This document shows positions 22,997-35,454 of a stretch of DNA of 64,000 nt, piece after piece. This DNA is from Podospora pseudocomata (Eukaryota > Ascomycota > Sordariomycetes > Sordariales > Podosporaceae), in assembly GCF_035222375.1 (NCBI RefSeq), contig NW_026946363.1, forward strand, positions 2,728,001 through 2,792,000, read 5' to 3'. Numbering within the stretch: the first letter of the stretch is position 1; each line of letters opens with the position of its first letter. The position numbers and the translations under genes are program-made. A model generated the notes under the pieces. The model was not told where the DNA came from. It made no database searches and saw nothing but the letters and a program-made list of their open reading frames with translations.

Positions 22997-24107
22997 TCAC
23001 TCTCCCTCCTTGGGTGGAGGTATGCTTCCAGCCCTGGGCGGCCCTCCCATTGGTGGCCCTCCGGTTTTTGGGGGAGGTGGCAACGGTGAGGCAGTTCGAC
23101 TTGGCGCGTTGTCCAATTCTCTGCTCTTCTTTTCCTGTTCCTTGAAGTAATCGTCCATGAGATTCGGTCCCGTATGGTGGCCCCTTTCCTTCTTTTTGCC
23201 TCGGGGTGGTGCAGTACCGCCTGTTGTTGGAGGCGGGCTAAGTAGTTGAGCCGGGACAAGAAAGTCTGCCGAGGAGGATGGAGGGGGAGGAGTAGCTGTG
23301 GTAGCCGCCGGAACAAAAGGTGAGAATGACCTTGGGGCAGCGCCGAACTGAGGGATGCCACCACCAGATTCACTGCCATCAAAGAGAGTCTCACCGGGAG
23401 CTTGAACTGGCTCGCTGAGAGGGGCAGGGATGCGATGTAGGGCGCCATAGCCGAGGACACAGCCGAGAGCTCCCTCTCCTCCCCAGTCACGCGAGGGCTG
23501 GATGGTGACCTCGCGCGTGACGTTGTATTCGTTGTTGTAGACGTAGAGGCGGAGGGGGCGGCCGATGTGGTCTTCTACCAGCTCGGAGAGGCCGGATTCG
23601 CCGTGGAGGACGCCCTCGGGGGTGCCGAGGATGTAATCGCTGTAGGGGAGGAGGCCGGCGGCGTCGGCGGGGGAGTTGGCGGGGACGTCGAGGACGTGCC
23701 AGATGTTGGAGACGACGGAGAGCGGGGTCCATTGGAGGGTGAGGCCTAGGGAGGCGGTGTCGGCGGGGACGGGGACGTGGAGGGCGCGTGTGCGCTGGCC
23801 TTTGGCGGACCAGAGGCCGAGCATCACTGAGGAGCCGGCGCAGTTGCGGACTTCCTGGGCGAAGAGGGAGGGGTCGGAGGATTCCTGGGGATCAAGGTTA
23901 GTTGGAGAGGGGCGAGAAGGGGAGTTTGGGGGGAGGTACAATCATGCGCCCGTTGATGCCGACTACGTAGTCGAACCATGGCTCGATGGAGAGCTCGAGG
24001 TTGGTGTTGCGCAGGACTTGGAAGCCGAAACCGCTGTGGGTTTCTCTTGTCTGGGGAGGCGCATCACCGTCGAGACGGGATATGAATCGGTTGAGGGCGT
24101 TGAACAT
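22997..24107 (-). CDS. GRH1: GRASP/Grh1 Golgi reassembly-stacking protein
   Basis: Two exons (24107-23940 and 23884-22997, minus strand) with a 55-nt phase-0 intron code for 351 residues. GRASP proteins sit on the early Golgi or ER-exit membranes, link cisternae and take part in unconventional secretion. Two PDZ-like units are visible. The first runs from HSGFGFQVLRN through EPWFDYVVGINGRMI at about residues 24-56 and onward. The second contains WHVLDVPANSPADAAGLLPYSDYILG, followed by LRLYVYNNEYNVTREVTI and GCVLGYGALHRIP. The last 130 residues are Pro/Ser/Gly-rich and disordered. The start MFNALNRFISRL has no Gly2, so N-myristoylation as in animals is not possible; an amphipathic N-terminal helix is the likely anchor, as in yeast Grh1. 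It is divergent from TGS1 across 323 bases. Confidence 0.95.
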
Positions 24108-24430
24108 GTTTTGGGGGGGCTATGTGGTGGTTTGGAGGTTGGGTTGTCGTCGTTCTGAAGAGTGAAGCTGTCTCGAAGGCAGGCTTGGCATGTGCAGTTG
24201 GACAGGGGTCCGGTAATGGATACGGTGGTGTTTATCGGTAACCCGCTCTTCACCTTGAGGGTGGGGCAGATCTGAGCTTCTCTGAACTGCAAACGCTCAT
24301 CCCTGTCTTGGCATCGAGTCTCATTGTGGTTTAAATTCTTGTAGGGTTCTTCTCATGGACAATCTGGAAATTCTAGATGGAAATGACAAGCATCTTCCCA
24401 GACTCATTCTTGAATTCTACATAATGCATC
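24108..24430. promoter_or_regulatory. Short bidirectional promoter between GRH1 and TGS1
   Basis: Only 323 bases separate the two ATGs, so both core promoters must fall here or overlap the genes. I see no clear TATA box at a fixed distance from either start. Confidence 0.5.
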
Positions 24431-25515
24431 ATGGGCCAAGAACAGTCTGTGACTGAGCGCGACAAGGCGTCACCAAGTCCAAGTGTAGTGGTAGGCTCCA
24501 CACTGCCGCGTTCACCAACCAAACACGCTGGAACAGCACTCAACACCAAAATTCAACCTCACACCAACAGGGTCACCAAGAAACGTCCTCAGATAATCAA
24601 AAAATATACGAGAGAGAGAAAAACGATCCCATTTGGCGGCATACCCATCCCTCACCGACCCCCATTTGAGCCAGAGCCCAAACAGACCGCCATGTCCATC
24701 ATGAAACCCGTCGTTGGCAAACTGCCACTCACAGATGAATGTCTTCACTACGATGATGTGTGTGAGGTGCCGCAAAATCTTCAAAAGTAAGCCGCTCAAC
24801 CCACCTACGTGATTCCACTTAACTAACTCTTCAAAGATATTTCCACCAGCGCTACTCAATATTCAAATTCTATGACTATGACATCCGCCTCACAAACGAT
24901 GCTTGGTTTGGCATCACCCCAGAACCCCTAGCCTTGAGGCTCGCCAACGACCTGCCTTCACATCTCTACTCCACCCCACGGCGCACGACCATAGTTGACC
25001 TCTTTGGCGGTGCTGGCGGCAACACGATCGCCTTTGCCCTCTCAGAAAAATGGGAGCATGTCATCTCCATCGAGCGCGATGCCTCCACTCTCGCATGCGC
25101 CCAACACAACGCTGAGGTATACGGCGTCTCCGGATACATCACCTTTATCCATGGTGACTGCCTCGAATTTTTGGATCGTCTAAAGCATCACCCAGAAACA
25201 CTGGATTTATCACTACGAGAAAAGTGCGATATGAGCCAGACCGTTCTGTTTGCATCGCCACCATGGGGAGGAGTGGACTATAAGGAGCAGGATGTGTTCG
25301 ACCTGAGCACCATGGAGCCGTACAACCTCGAGGTACTACACAAGGCTTGCAGTCCTATGGAGCATGCTTTGTATTTGCCTAGGACGAGCGATTTGAGGCA
25401 GATTGCAAAGCTGGCTCCGAAAGGTGAGAAGATAGAAGTGGTGCAGTATTGTATGGATGGGGCGAGTAAAGCGATGGTTGCTTTGATCCCAGAAGCGACG
25501 CCGGAGTTGACTTGA
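24431..25515 (+). CDS. TGS1: Trimethylguanosine synthase (cap hypermethylase)
   Basis: Exons 24431-24786 and 24837-25515 give 344 residues; the 50-nt intron splits the Lys codon before YFHQRYSIF. Tgs1 methylates the m7G cap of snRNA and snoRNA twice at N2, using S-adenosylmethionine, in the nucleus/nucleolus. The family signs are all present: KYFHQRYSIFKFYD at about 119-132, then WFGITPE, then the SAM-binding DLFGGAGGNT at about 173-182. The acidic ribose-binding strand is ISIERD near 195-200, and the catalytic SPPWGGVDY lies at about 259-267, where the Trp stacks on the cap base. The first 70 residues are basic and disordered. The family core is about 200 residues, so the protein looks complete. 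An unusually small gap of 378 bases separates it from the V-ATPase subunit gene downstream on the same strand. Confidence 0.96.
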
Positions 25516-25893
25516 TTATTTCGGCAATTTGTTTCATTTAGATACTTTTAGACCATAGATACCCCCTCAAGCAAACAATATGCCTCCCCAGAAGAAGTTC
25601 GAGGCCGATTATGTAATCTTCAAGAGCTCCGCTTGCCTCGCAAACAAGGCAGGAAATGTGGGTCTCGGCTGTCGTTGCCTCACAGACCAAGCATGGGCGG
25701 GATGCTCCAACAACACACTGGACCTCGCCGTTGGCCGACCCGAACATCAAGCTCCAGCAATTGCGCGTCCCAGGATCCAGCAATATTCGTCTTTGGCGCT
25801 GGCATTGTTCACCGAATATTACCGTCGATTCCCTCGACGACCTTGTATACACCTCTATTTTCGCACCGGTAGCTCCAATCCCAGCCAGTCAAC
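25516..25893. other. Spacer between TGS1 and the V-ATPase f subunit gene
   Basis: It must carry the TGS1 3' end and the next promoter. An open frame from the ATG at 25580 runs 105 codons into the next gene in a different frame; it looks like leader and would act as an overlapping upstream ORF if transcribed. Confidence 0.45.
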
Positions 25894-26286
25894 ATGAAGC
25901 CTATCGTCGGCGCCGTGCAGGCATGGTCTTGGTAAGAACGACTCCATCCACCTCGCCAGTCATGGAAGGCATTGCGTTAACAGCAACTCACCGCAGCGTT
26001 GTGATTTCTCTCTTCGCCCTCGTCGTCCTCGGTATTCTCGGCATTCTCTTCAACAAGAATCACCCAGAGCTCGTCGGCGGTGGTGATGACCCCGAGAACG
26101 GACCAGAAGTTGCCTCTACCATCTTCACTGCTATTATAATCTACATCGTATGTTGCGCCCCTATACGCATCAAAGTCCAGGACAAGATTGCTAATAATGC
26201 TTGCCAAACAGGGGTTCATTGTCTTCTGCGGCTTCCAGGGTCTCTTGCACGTACGCCAAAGCCGACGGGGCTCGATTGCGCTATAA
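25894..26286 (+). CDS. V-ATPase V0 subunit f (yeast YPR170W-B / RNaseK type)
   Basis: Three small exons (25894-25931, 25997-26147, 26212-26286) give 87 residues. The protein resembles yeast YPR170W-B, the fungal counterpart of animal RNaseK and subunit f of the membrane V0 sector of the vacuolar proton pump. Shared features are the start MKPIVGAVQAWSC, a first membrane helix (VVISLFALVVLGILGILF), NHPELVGG with a DDPENGP loop, a second helix and the end GFIVFCGFQGLLHVRQSRR. Exon 1 is just 38 nt, and the Cys codon is split by intron 1, so simple ORF searches miss the gene. Size matches the yeast protein (85 residues). I am confident of the family; ribonuclease activity, claimed for the animal protein, should not be assumed. 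Confidence 0.9.
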
Positions 26287-27237
26287 GTACCATATGGCGA
26301 GGACGGGAACGAGAACATTGAATCATTCACGGATTATGGCGTTTTTTTTTTTGGGTCGCGCTGGCGAAGCATTTGCGTTTTTTTTTGCTGCCCTGGGGAT
26401 GGGGAGGGTTGCTCTAACATAGCATATTGAGTTGGGAACCAGGTGGCTTGGGGGGCTGGCTTGTGTTCATACCATGTGAGGAACTGTTGCTTCACCCATA
26501 GAGATGGAGAGCTAGAGGTTGGCCTTTTCTGTTAGTTGGACTGTTGACAGCAAGTACTGTAATGATACTTTTTGACGTTAACTTGCAGAAGGCGGGGGTC
26601 TAGTTCGGCAGTGAACTTGTGTCGGTTGATGACAGGCGGTCTTGAAGAAGTCAACTGTTGAAGTCTCTTGCCTGCCACGTTTTGGGCCGGTTGGCGTGGG
26701 TGATAGTGGGTGGGTATAGCTTGGCGAGCTGAAAACACACATTTCCCAATTGGGAATGCAGGTTGCACCTTCAACTGTCGCGATTCCCATGTCGTCCCTG
26801 GTTGCTTTTAGGCATCACAGCCTCCGAAATAAAGTTCCCGCCGGCTCCTCCATCTATTCCGCAGCAGCTTTAGGCATCGCGGGCTATCACAGGATCTCGC
26901 GTCTTTCTCGTGTGGGGATCTCCTGCTGTGTCCAGGCAGCACACCCCCCTGTTACGTCCAAGAGGCGACGAACCTTCACCACACCTCCATCGAGAATCTC
27001 AAACGCGCGTGTCATTCAACAAGGGTTTCGAGGAGTCCTCAACAAAAACAACTTGATATTTAAGTATCTAACACCCCCTTCGTCTTCCAATTCACACACT
27101 TTGACCATCTCTCTTACTCGCTTCTCAGCACATCCCACATATCGCCATTCCAGAGGAGTCGGAGATTATTTTCATCCAGCTCAATTGACTTTGCATCTGG
27201 AGCTGTTCGTTCAGATACAAGTCACATATCTTTCAAC
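26287..27237. other. Spacer and leader upstream of the ankyrin gene
   Basis: After about 150 bases of GT/T-rich 3' region, the plus strand becomes C/T-rich near 26950-27237, like a fungal 5' leader. The frame 26750-27403 overlaps the next start in another frame and has no domain. No gene is supported. Confidence 0.5.
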
Positions 27238-30200
27238 ATGGCCACCACCACTGTCCCGGCCCTGCCTGTTCCCCTTACGGACCTTCCCAAACACCTTGCT
27301 CAGCACCCACACACGCCTGTCACACAGCTCTTTGAGCCATACCGCAAGTATGAGGCTCACCTCCGTGAGTCTTTTGCCCAGGACCCTTCCAATGAGCTCT
27401 TGAAGGACCCTCACGTCAACGTCCTTCCTCTTTTCACTGAGGATACCTCCAGCCTCAACATCAGAGCCCGCAATCTGGCGGCCGAGTCCAAGGAGGAGCG
27501 TTCCAGATACATCATGCCCCTGCCCAAGGAGCTACGAAGGCCCAATGGCTCACCAGCGACTGTCAAGGACCTCAAGGAGTTCCGCCGCAACTTCAATGTC
27601 TTTTCTGAATCTTCGCTCGTTGAGCTTGACTGGAGCAACGTTGTTGCCGCCGGCTCATCAGTGGTGAACTGCTTGTTGCCAGTGCCTGCTGAATACAACC
27701 GCAACAAGAGAACGCTTCGCGAGTTCTACCACGAGAAGTTCTCACCTGCGTCAGATGTCGATCTTTTTCTTTACGGTCTCACCGAGGAGCAGGCCATTGA
27801 GAAGATCAAGGATATTGAGGCCCGAGTCCGCGATTCTCTTCTTACCGAGACTACCACGGTCAGGACCAAGAACGCGATTACTATTTGCAGCCAATACCCC
27901 ACTCGCCATATTCAGATCGTTCTTCGAATTTACAACTCGGTTTCTGAGATTTTGACGGGATTCGACATTGATTGCTCGGGGGCTGCGTATGATGGCAGCC
28001 AGGTCTACTGCACTCCACGTGCTCTTCAGTCTTACCTGACCCAGATCAACCACATTGATCTGACTCGGCGCAGCCCTTCCTATGAGAATCGCCTTTCCAA
28101 GTACTCCCACAGAGGTTTCGAGGTGTATTGGCCAGACCTCGACCGGTCCCGCATCGACCCAACCATCTTTGAGCGGAGCTTCCAGCGCACGCTTGGGTTG
28201 GCGAGGCTTCTTGTCTTGGAACGCCTCCCTACCCAAGGGGCGAGAGAGACGTACACTGATCAGCGTCGCAAGGAGCGAGGCCGGCCAGCGATTGATCGCT
28301 ACAGCCGGAACCAGCACAAGCTCTGGGGCAACATCAAGGATGAGCATGAGGACGAGATTGCGGACTGGGCTCTTGAGGATGAGGTCTCCAACTATCACAC
28401 CTTCACGATTCCTTACGGCACCAAGTACCACGCCAAGAAGATTGAGAAGCTGTGCTACACGAGGGATTTGCTGCTCAACGCCGAATGGAACCAGAAGAAG
28501 GACAGGGAGGTGTATCTTCATCGCCACCCTGCCTTCTTTGGCCGGGTCGAGGACGTGGTGAACGACTGCTGCGGATTCTGCCCTGTCCCGACTACGGACC
28601 AGGAGAAGGAGATTGCTGCCGAGGAGGAGAAGTACTTTGTGTCGGGCAAGATCTCTTTCCTCAAAGATGATCCGGGCAGACAGGCTATCGGCTCGTTCAA
28701 TCCTCTGACGGATGATGACTGGACTGAGATGGCGTATGTTGGTAACACGGCTCGGCTTTGCCAGGCTATCGTTGATGGTGATGCTGAGCATGTCAAGGAC
28801 TGGCTTGCTCAGGAAGGAGTTGATCCCAATACTCGGGATTACACTGGTCGCACCCCTCTGCATCTTGCTGTCATGACGTCTACGCCGGAGATTGTTCGTC
28901 TTCTTGTCGATGCGGGTGCTAGGCTTGTCGCGCGTCTCGCTGATGGACGGACGGCTCTTCACCTTGCTGCGTCGCGTGGCAGTGTGGAGATTGTTCAGAT
29001 TCTCATGAACAAGAGCGTTGCTAATGAGGCGGAGCACGAGGAGAAGGAGGAGAAGCGCAAGAAGGAGCTTGCTGCGAACAAGACTGAGGAGGATAAGATG
29101 GATGTCGATGAGAAGGAAGAGGACGGTAGCGAGAAGGAAGAAGACGAGGAGTCTGATGGTGAGATGATCGATGGCGAGGACTCTGACGATGAGGGCCGGA
29201 CTACCACCAGTGGATTTGTCAAGGTTGGGAAGGACGCTGCCGCTGCGGATGAGCTGGCTTTGGAAGAGGCTGAAGAGGAGCCTGATTTCTACGATGTTAA
29301 CGTCATCGCCTGGGACACTCCTTGCTCTGCTCTTCACTTTGCCATCATGGAGGGTCATTGTGAGGTTGTCAAGACTCTGTGCCAGGTATGTCATGCTGGG
29401 TCTTGAATGTTGGGAATAGTGCTAACTCTTTTGCAGGAATATGGTGCCGATGTTCTGCTGCCCGTCAAGTTCTTGAATAGCAACAAGACCCCATACGGGG
29501 CGCTGCTCACTCTTGTCCTTGCACTGGTTTTACCTGTTCCCAAGGCGAAGGAGATGGCCAAGATCCTCTTGAGTCTTGGGGCCACCTCAGCCCAGGCCGA
29601 TTTGAACGGCGTTACTGCCTTCCACCGTTATGTCGAGGAGAATGCCGAGTCGTTGCTTGCCACTCTGTGGGAGCACGATGCGGTAGGGACCAAGACGGCC
29701 ATCAACCACATCAGCATGCGTGACCAGTATTCGACCGCAGAGACGGCTCTCGGCGTTGCTATCAAGAAAGGAAATCTTTCTTTGATTCTTCAGTTGCTCG
29801 ACCATGGCGCTGTGCCTCAGATTGACTTTGAGAGCTGGCTCAAGTCGGCGAGACAGTCAGCCGCCATCGAGAGGAACCTGGGCACTTTGGAGGGCAACAA
29901 GAAGATGTGGAACGAGATGACGGAGCAGCCCCTGATTCTCGCCATCAACTCCACCGATCCCTCCTCGGCTCTCGAGCTCCTCAAGGCTGGCGCCGACCCC
30001 AACGTTGTTACGATGGAGTCTCACAAACAGATGGGCCGTTCGTGGGTCACGGTGGTTAACGGAGAATCTGCCCTCGATCTTGTGAATACCTACCTCATCC
30101 GTCTCAAGGAATTCCTTGACAAGAAGAAGGATGTGCCCAAGGCCCCAAAGCTTCGTGAGGATCTTGACAGCTGGCTCGATCAGTACGAGAAGTCATCGTA

Positions 30201-32908
30201 CCAGTATGCGATTGCCTCTGCCGAGATTGCCAAACTGAAGGCTGTACACAAGGACCAGATGAGGCAGTATGAGAAAGAGCTTGCTTCGACTGAGGAACCT
30301 GAGGGTACGGTCGAGAAGAGGACGGCAGTCTTGCAAGCGTTTGTCACGTTGGCAAAGGTGAAGGAGGCACTTGTTGAGAAGGGGGCAAAGACCTTCGGAG
30401 AGCTTTTCCCGGCCTACAAGGCCCCTGACCCGTTCCCTGACGTCAACACCCCGTACGCGCAAGCAGGCAAGGTTGTGCAGCCAATTGTCGACCCGACGAG
30501 GCACCTGTTCCATTTGCAGAATGTCTTTGATGTGACAGACAAGAGACTGCCTGCCTACATCTCTTTGTAAGTTGCTCATCCGTGGGTTTACCTGCTGAAA
30601 TAGATGCTGACATTGATTTACACAGGTTCGAAGCCGCTTGGTCGGGCGATCTTGACAAGATCAAGAAGCTCTGCTTGACCTCGTGGGACGAAGAGCAAAC
30701 CGAGGCTCCGCTCAAGATTGCCTTGTACGACAACAAGGGTAACTCTCCCTTCTCGCTGGCGTACTTCCGCGGCCATCATGATGTCGCCAAGGCGATCCTT
30801 GAGATTGCCCAGGCGCAGTACACGCCGAGGGAGAAGCCTGAGGCCGAGTACAAGATGCACGTCAATGACACTTATGAGGATGATTGCTCGATGGATGACT
30901 CGGACAACGAGTCGGTCTGCAGCGGCGGATCTGGGCCTGACATTTACAGGCATATTGTTGGCGGCGAGTTCACCATTGAAAACATAGGAGAGGTTTCGAT
31001 GAAGGTGAAGAGCCATACCAAGCCTTCTGAGATTCTGCACAGGAACTATCCCAAGCCTGGGGAGAAGGGTCGGCAGTATGGCCTGCTGTCTCGTAAGTCT
31101 TTTGCCTCGTCTGGTATTGGGAGTGATGAAGCTAATTTCGGGTGACAGGTGCTGTCTTTAACAATGACATGCAAGCGCTGAAGTTTGTTCTCGGCCTCGC
31201 TGAGCGGTTTGCTGCTGATGGTGGAGCTGAGGACAAGCAGACCTTTTACCCGTTCCCTGACTCTGTTTTCAAGCTGGCTATCCAGAAAGGCCACACTGAG
31301 CTGCTGGCCGAGATCATCAAGCGCACTGGTGCTGGTTTGCCTCTCGAGAACTTGGTGAAGAACACGGGTGTTGAGATCGCGGAGAAGCCGACTTACTATC
31401 AGGGATTGACCGTGTACGGGAAGAAGAGAAAGGACTGGGCGACTCAGGGCCGCAACTCCGCTCCGGGAGCTCGTGGTCTTGAGAGCTCCCCTTTGTTGCT
31501 TGCTGCTCAGTCTGCTCAGATTGCGAGTGTTGAGTGGTTCCTCAGTGATGCTCCGCTGAGGCACTATCTTTCGTTCTGCAAGAGCAAGGCGGCTAGGGAG
31601 GATGTTCGGATCAAGCACTTGGGACAGCAGAAGGGTGGGTTTGAGGGTGCCATTTCGAAGTGGCTGACTGACAACAGCGACTTGGCTATCCACGCTGCTG
31701 TGTACACCCGTCCAACCCAGAAGTCGATCGACTTGGTGGAATACCTGCTCAAGGTTCGCCCCGAGTCCATCGATTCCAAGGACCGCAACGGCGCTACTCC
31801 CTTGATGGCAGCTTGCAGGCTTGGTCGTGTCGAAATCGCAAAGCTTCTGGTCGAGGCCGGCGCCGATCAAAAGACCAAGGACGCCAACTTTGACAACCTC
31901 TTGCACGCCGCGCTGCGCTGGAAGCCCACTCGCGAGCAGCTCAAGCCTCTCCTGGACCTTCTCGGCCGCGACCTCCTCGTCCGCATGCTCAAGGAGCGCA
32001 ACAACCTCAAGACAGAAGGCCACACCCCCTTGCACACCTGGCTCCTCCATTTCACCCACTACACCAACCAATACGCCTACAAGAGCCTCGCCGACGCAGC
32101 TGCCGTCTTCAACCTCGTGGCCGACCTCTCCCCCGACGCGACCCGCCAAGCCCTCCGCATGCTCGACGGCGCGGGCAACACGCCCCTTCACTCCCTCCTG
32201 ATGGGCGACACAGAGCACGGCCTGATCGGCTTCCTCCTCAACTTTGAGCCCTCCCTTCTCCTCGTTGAAAACGCGGTAGGCCGGACCCCAGCGGAGCTCA
32301 TCCACGAGAAATTTGTGTCGAGCAAAGTCAAGGTTGAGAACCAGCCACAACAAAACTACTACTGGTACAACCGCCACGCCCACACGGCCGACGCACTTGC
32401 CGTACGAAACATTCACACTGCCGACCCGAGAATATTTGTCAACCAGGGCGTCTGCGCCCAGTCGGCGGCTAAACACGCCGAGATCAACCTTGCAAAGACT
32501 TTCTTCCTCTGCAAGGATTATCTTGCTAGAATGGAGAACCCCAAGCGCAGCCTGGTAAGCTTGCACGCGGCGAATATGGTTTCGCAGAGGTTGGGCAAGG
32601 AGTATGAGAGGGGGAGGTACAAGTATGATCTTGGGCAGGTTGTCAAGGGGGTGGAGGATGTTGCTCTTGTTGCGGGAAGTGATGATGAGCAGGAGGAGCA
32701 GCAGAAGAAGCAGGAGAGGACGCAGTGGTTGTGGGAGCATGTTGTTTCGCAGGGGTACGAGGACAGCAGCAAGGGGTGGTTGGAGACGGATGGGAAGGAG
32801 GGGGCGGGGAGGGAGTGGGTGGCGCCAAGGTGTGTGAGTTGTCAGAGGTTTCATGGCTGGGGGGAGGCGCTGCAGAGGAGGGAGTCGGTGGTGCCGGTCA
32901 TGAACTGA
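27238..32908 (+). CDS. Large ankyrin-repeat protein with nucleotidyltransferase-like N-terminal domain
   Basis: Exons 27238-29385, 29437-30566, 30626-31092 and 31149-32908 code for 1834 residues; every intron is 51-59 nt and in phase. Residues about 130-260 hold VAAGSSVVNCLL, then SDVDLFLYGL with a pair of Asp at 173 and 175, then RHIQIVLRIY and GFDIDCSGAAYDG with Asp 243 and 245. The order GS, DxD, third acidic strand is that of the nucleotidyltransferase fold, though the gap from GS to DxD is longer than usual. Ankyrin repeats follow at about 510-610 (GRTPLHLAV, GRTALHLAA), then an acidic Glu/Asp/Lys linker at about 600-685. More scattered repeats occur near 700-770, 1455-1500 (GATPLMAAC) and 1585-1620 (GNTPLHSLL). 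The last 30 residues contain CVSCQRFHGW, which could be half of a zinc site. Similar proteins are annotated in fungi only as ankyrin proteins. Function is unknown; whether the NTase-like part is active is open. Confidence 0.88.
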
Positions 32909-33771
32909 TTGCGGGGGGTGATTTGAGCGGTGACTTGAGAAGGGATACATGGTGTAATTCACGGTGATTTTTCTTGAGAAATGAAAATTCTTTGTTCATG
33001 TGTGTTGGGTGTTGTGGGTCCATGGGAATTGTTTACTTTCCCCTTTTTACCCCTGAATTTTGAGATACGCCAGCTCTGATTTTTTCTCTAAGACTACACA
33101 TATTTCACATTGTTGATCTCACAAACCACAAAACATTATCTGACTTTTTGAACCGCTTCTCAATTTTCACCATCTTCATCCATCCTCTCAGCTCAAATCC
33201 TAATTAATCATATCATACAAAAACAGAAAAAAGCCAACAACAGCAGAAAAAGATATGAGTGAGAAGATGATGATATTTGGCTCATCATGATAAAACCATT
33301 CCAAAAAAAAAAAAAAAACTAAAATGAAAATAAAAAAACTCCTAAAAAAAGGAACACTGGGTATGATAATCCTACGGGGTATAACAAAGAAGTAGAGAGA
33401 GAGAGAGAAGAGAGAGAGAGAATTCTTGCCCTTGTCCCCTCCAACAAAAAAGCAGGCAAAAAACCCATAACCGGGGGCCAAAAAAAAAAAAAAAGAGAGA
33501 AACCGAATTAACCACAATCATAATCCCTTCTCGCTGTTCTTCCCCCCCCCTCTCACCCTCCTGACTCAACCTTAGCAAAACCACCCCCTTCCCTCTAGTG
33601 CTCTCATAACATTGCATCAACAAGATACACAGCCAAAGATAAACTCCATGCTCCCAAAAAGACAAAAAAAGTAATACACGCTTGTCCTTATAACCCACCA
33701 ACCAACACCCCTTACCCCTCCTCAACCCCCCTCCCTTCACCTCGACATCCCAGGCTAGAAGAAGAACGTCT
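32909..33771. other. Convergent 3' region between the ankyrin gene and KAR9
   Basis: Both genes end toward this stretch. It holds low-complexity DNA: A tracts near 33303-33319 and 33481-33494, GA repeats at 33392-33421, and C-rich runs near 33541-33552. No gene is supported. Confidence 0.55.
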
Positions 33772-35417
33772 CTACCCCCTCCACCTAGGCCTCGTATCCT
33801 TCCTCTCCTGTGAATCCACGGTCCTATTCCCCATAGCACTCTTGTTCCTACTCCCCAACCCCATCGCAACCCTAGCCCCCTCCACCGCCTGCGGAGACGC
33901 CCTCCCAGTCACCAACCCACTCGTCGACCTCCTAAAGTCACCACCACTCTCCCTCGGCAGTGGCAACAAACTCGACCTCCTCCCATTACTACCCCCCATC
34001 ATCCCAGCCATCGAACTCGCCGGCCTCGCGGCCGCGTCAGGACTCTGCTCCAGCGGCCTCGAAGAAGGCATCATGCTCGCCCTCCGATCCCTATTCAACC
34101 CAGCCATGGTCGCCGAGCTCGCCAGCCTCGGCCTCTGCGCATACGGCCCCGGGGTAGAAGCCAACCGCTCCCGAAACGAGAGCCTAGAGTGCGATTTGGG
34201 AGTAGTCATCAAATCATCCTCCGGCAGAGGTGACGCACTCGAGGCTCTGCCAAGCGGGCTTCGCAACGTAGGTAGCTTTGAGCTGGACGAAGAAGGGGTG
34301 AGGGCAGAGGTTGACCGGACCGGAGTCGGAGTTTTCTTAGCGTACGGACTTGGGGTTGTCAACGTCAAGGGTTTGAAGTTGTGGCCCGTGTCGACATCCG
34401 ACGTGTTGGTTGATGCGTTCCATTTCGGGCGGTTGGACAGCGAAGAAGGCGGTCGGGAGGTGCGGTTTCCTGTTGGGGTGGCCGACCCTTCCCTAGAGGG
34501 GACCGACAGAGTCGACATTCGTGCTGCGACTGGCTTTCGGGTGATAGAGGAGTGGGAGGGCGTGGGGAGGGAGGACATCCTCCTGCTGCTTGGTTGCGGC
34601 AGTGAGCTCCCCCCGCTGGTGGAGCGTGATTTGGAGATCCGGATGTTGGTCTGGGAGCTGGCCGGCTGGCTGGACATTATCACTGACGACGGGGGCGAGC
34701 TCTCGGGTGTTTCGTGGGCGCTTTGAATCGTAGACCGGCCGTTCGACAGGATACTCGAGACCGAGTCCCGTAGTTGTTGACTCTTCCTCTCCTGCTGGAT
34801 CTCTTCCAGCACAAGATCAAGCTCGGCAATCTGCCTCTTCAACCCCTCCCACTTCGCCCTCATCTCGGTATGCAACCGTGAAATCTCCCCATTAATAGTA
34901 AACCTATCCTTGACCCCCTTATCGATAATCGTCAAAAGCCTCTCGATCGCCTCCCCGTAATGCGTCTTCCTGGCCTCGTAGTTCTCAATCTTCTTGCTCA
35001 TCGCCGGCGGGCTAGTCAAATGCAACCCAGACTCAATCGCCTCCCGTAGCCAGGTCGTACTTCTCTCAACAGACTCGTACATCTTTTGCGCCTGCCGACC
35101 AGCATTGCGAAACACCAAAACCCACCTGTCCTCGCCCAGCTCTTTACGGAGCGACTCGGCATCTTTCTCCAGCTTCTTATAGCTGGCATCCAAATCCGCC
35201 CTCCTCATCTCCAACTCCTCACAAGCAGTAGGAAACGTATCCTCGGCCCTCGCCTCAAAAACCGAAAGCCTCATGGGCAAGAAGTCAAGCGAAGCCCTAA
35301 GCGGCTGCATCCTCGCGAAAAGCGCCAACAAGCTCGAATCGTCCTGCGAAATCCCCATCGCCCCAGGACTCGGCGACCCAGGACTCAGAGGGAACGGAGG
35401 CAGACTAAACCGATTGC

Positions 35418-35454
<37 letters not shown>

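Noticed and set aside
27751-29394. 547-codon open frame on the minus strand
   Set aside because: It is antisense to the ankyrin gene exon 1, is Leu/Arg/Ser-rich without a domain, and follows from codon bias of the sense gene.
31046-32962. 638-codon open frame on the minus strand
   Set aside because: Antisense to ankyrin exon 4. The sense strand gives a continuous ankyrin protein with correct intron phases, while this frame has no recognisable fold.
33842-34726. 294-codon plus-strand frame
   Set aside because: Antisense to the 3' part of KAR9. The composition is explained by the sense gene, and there is no domain.
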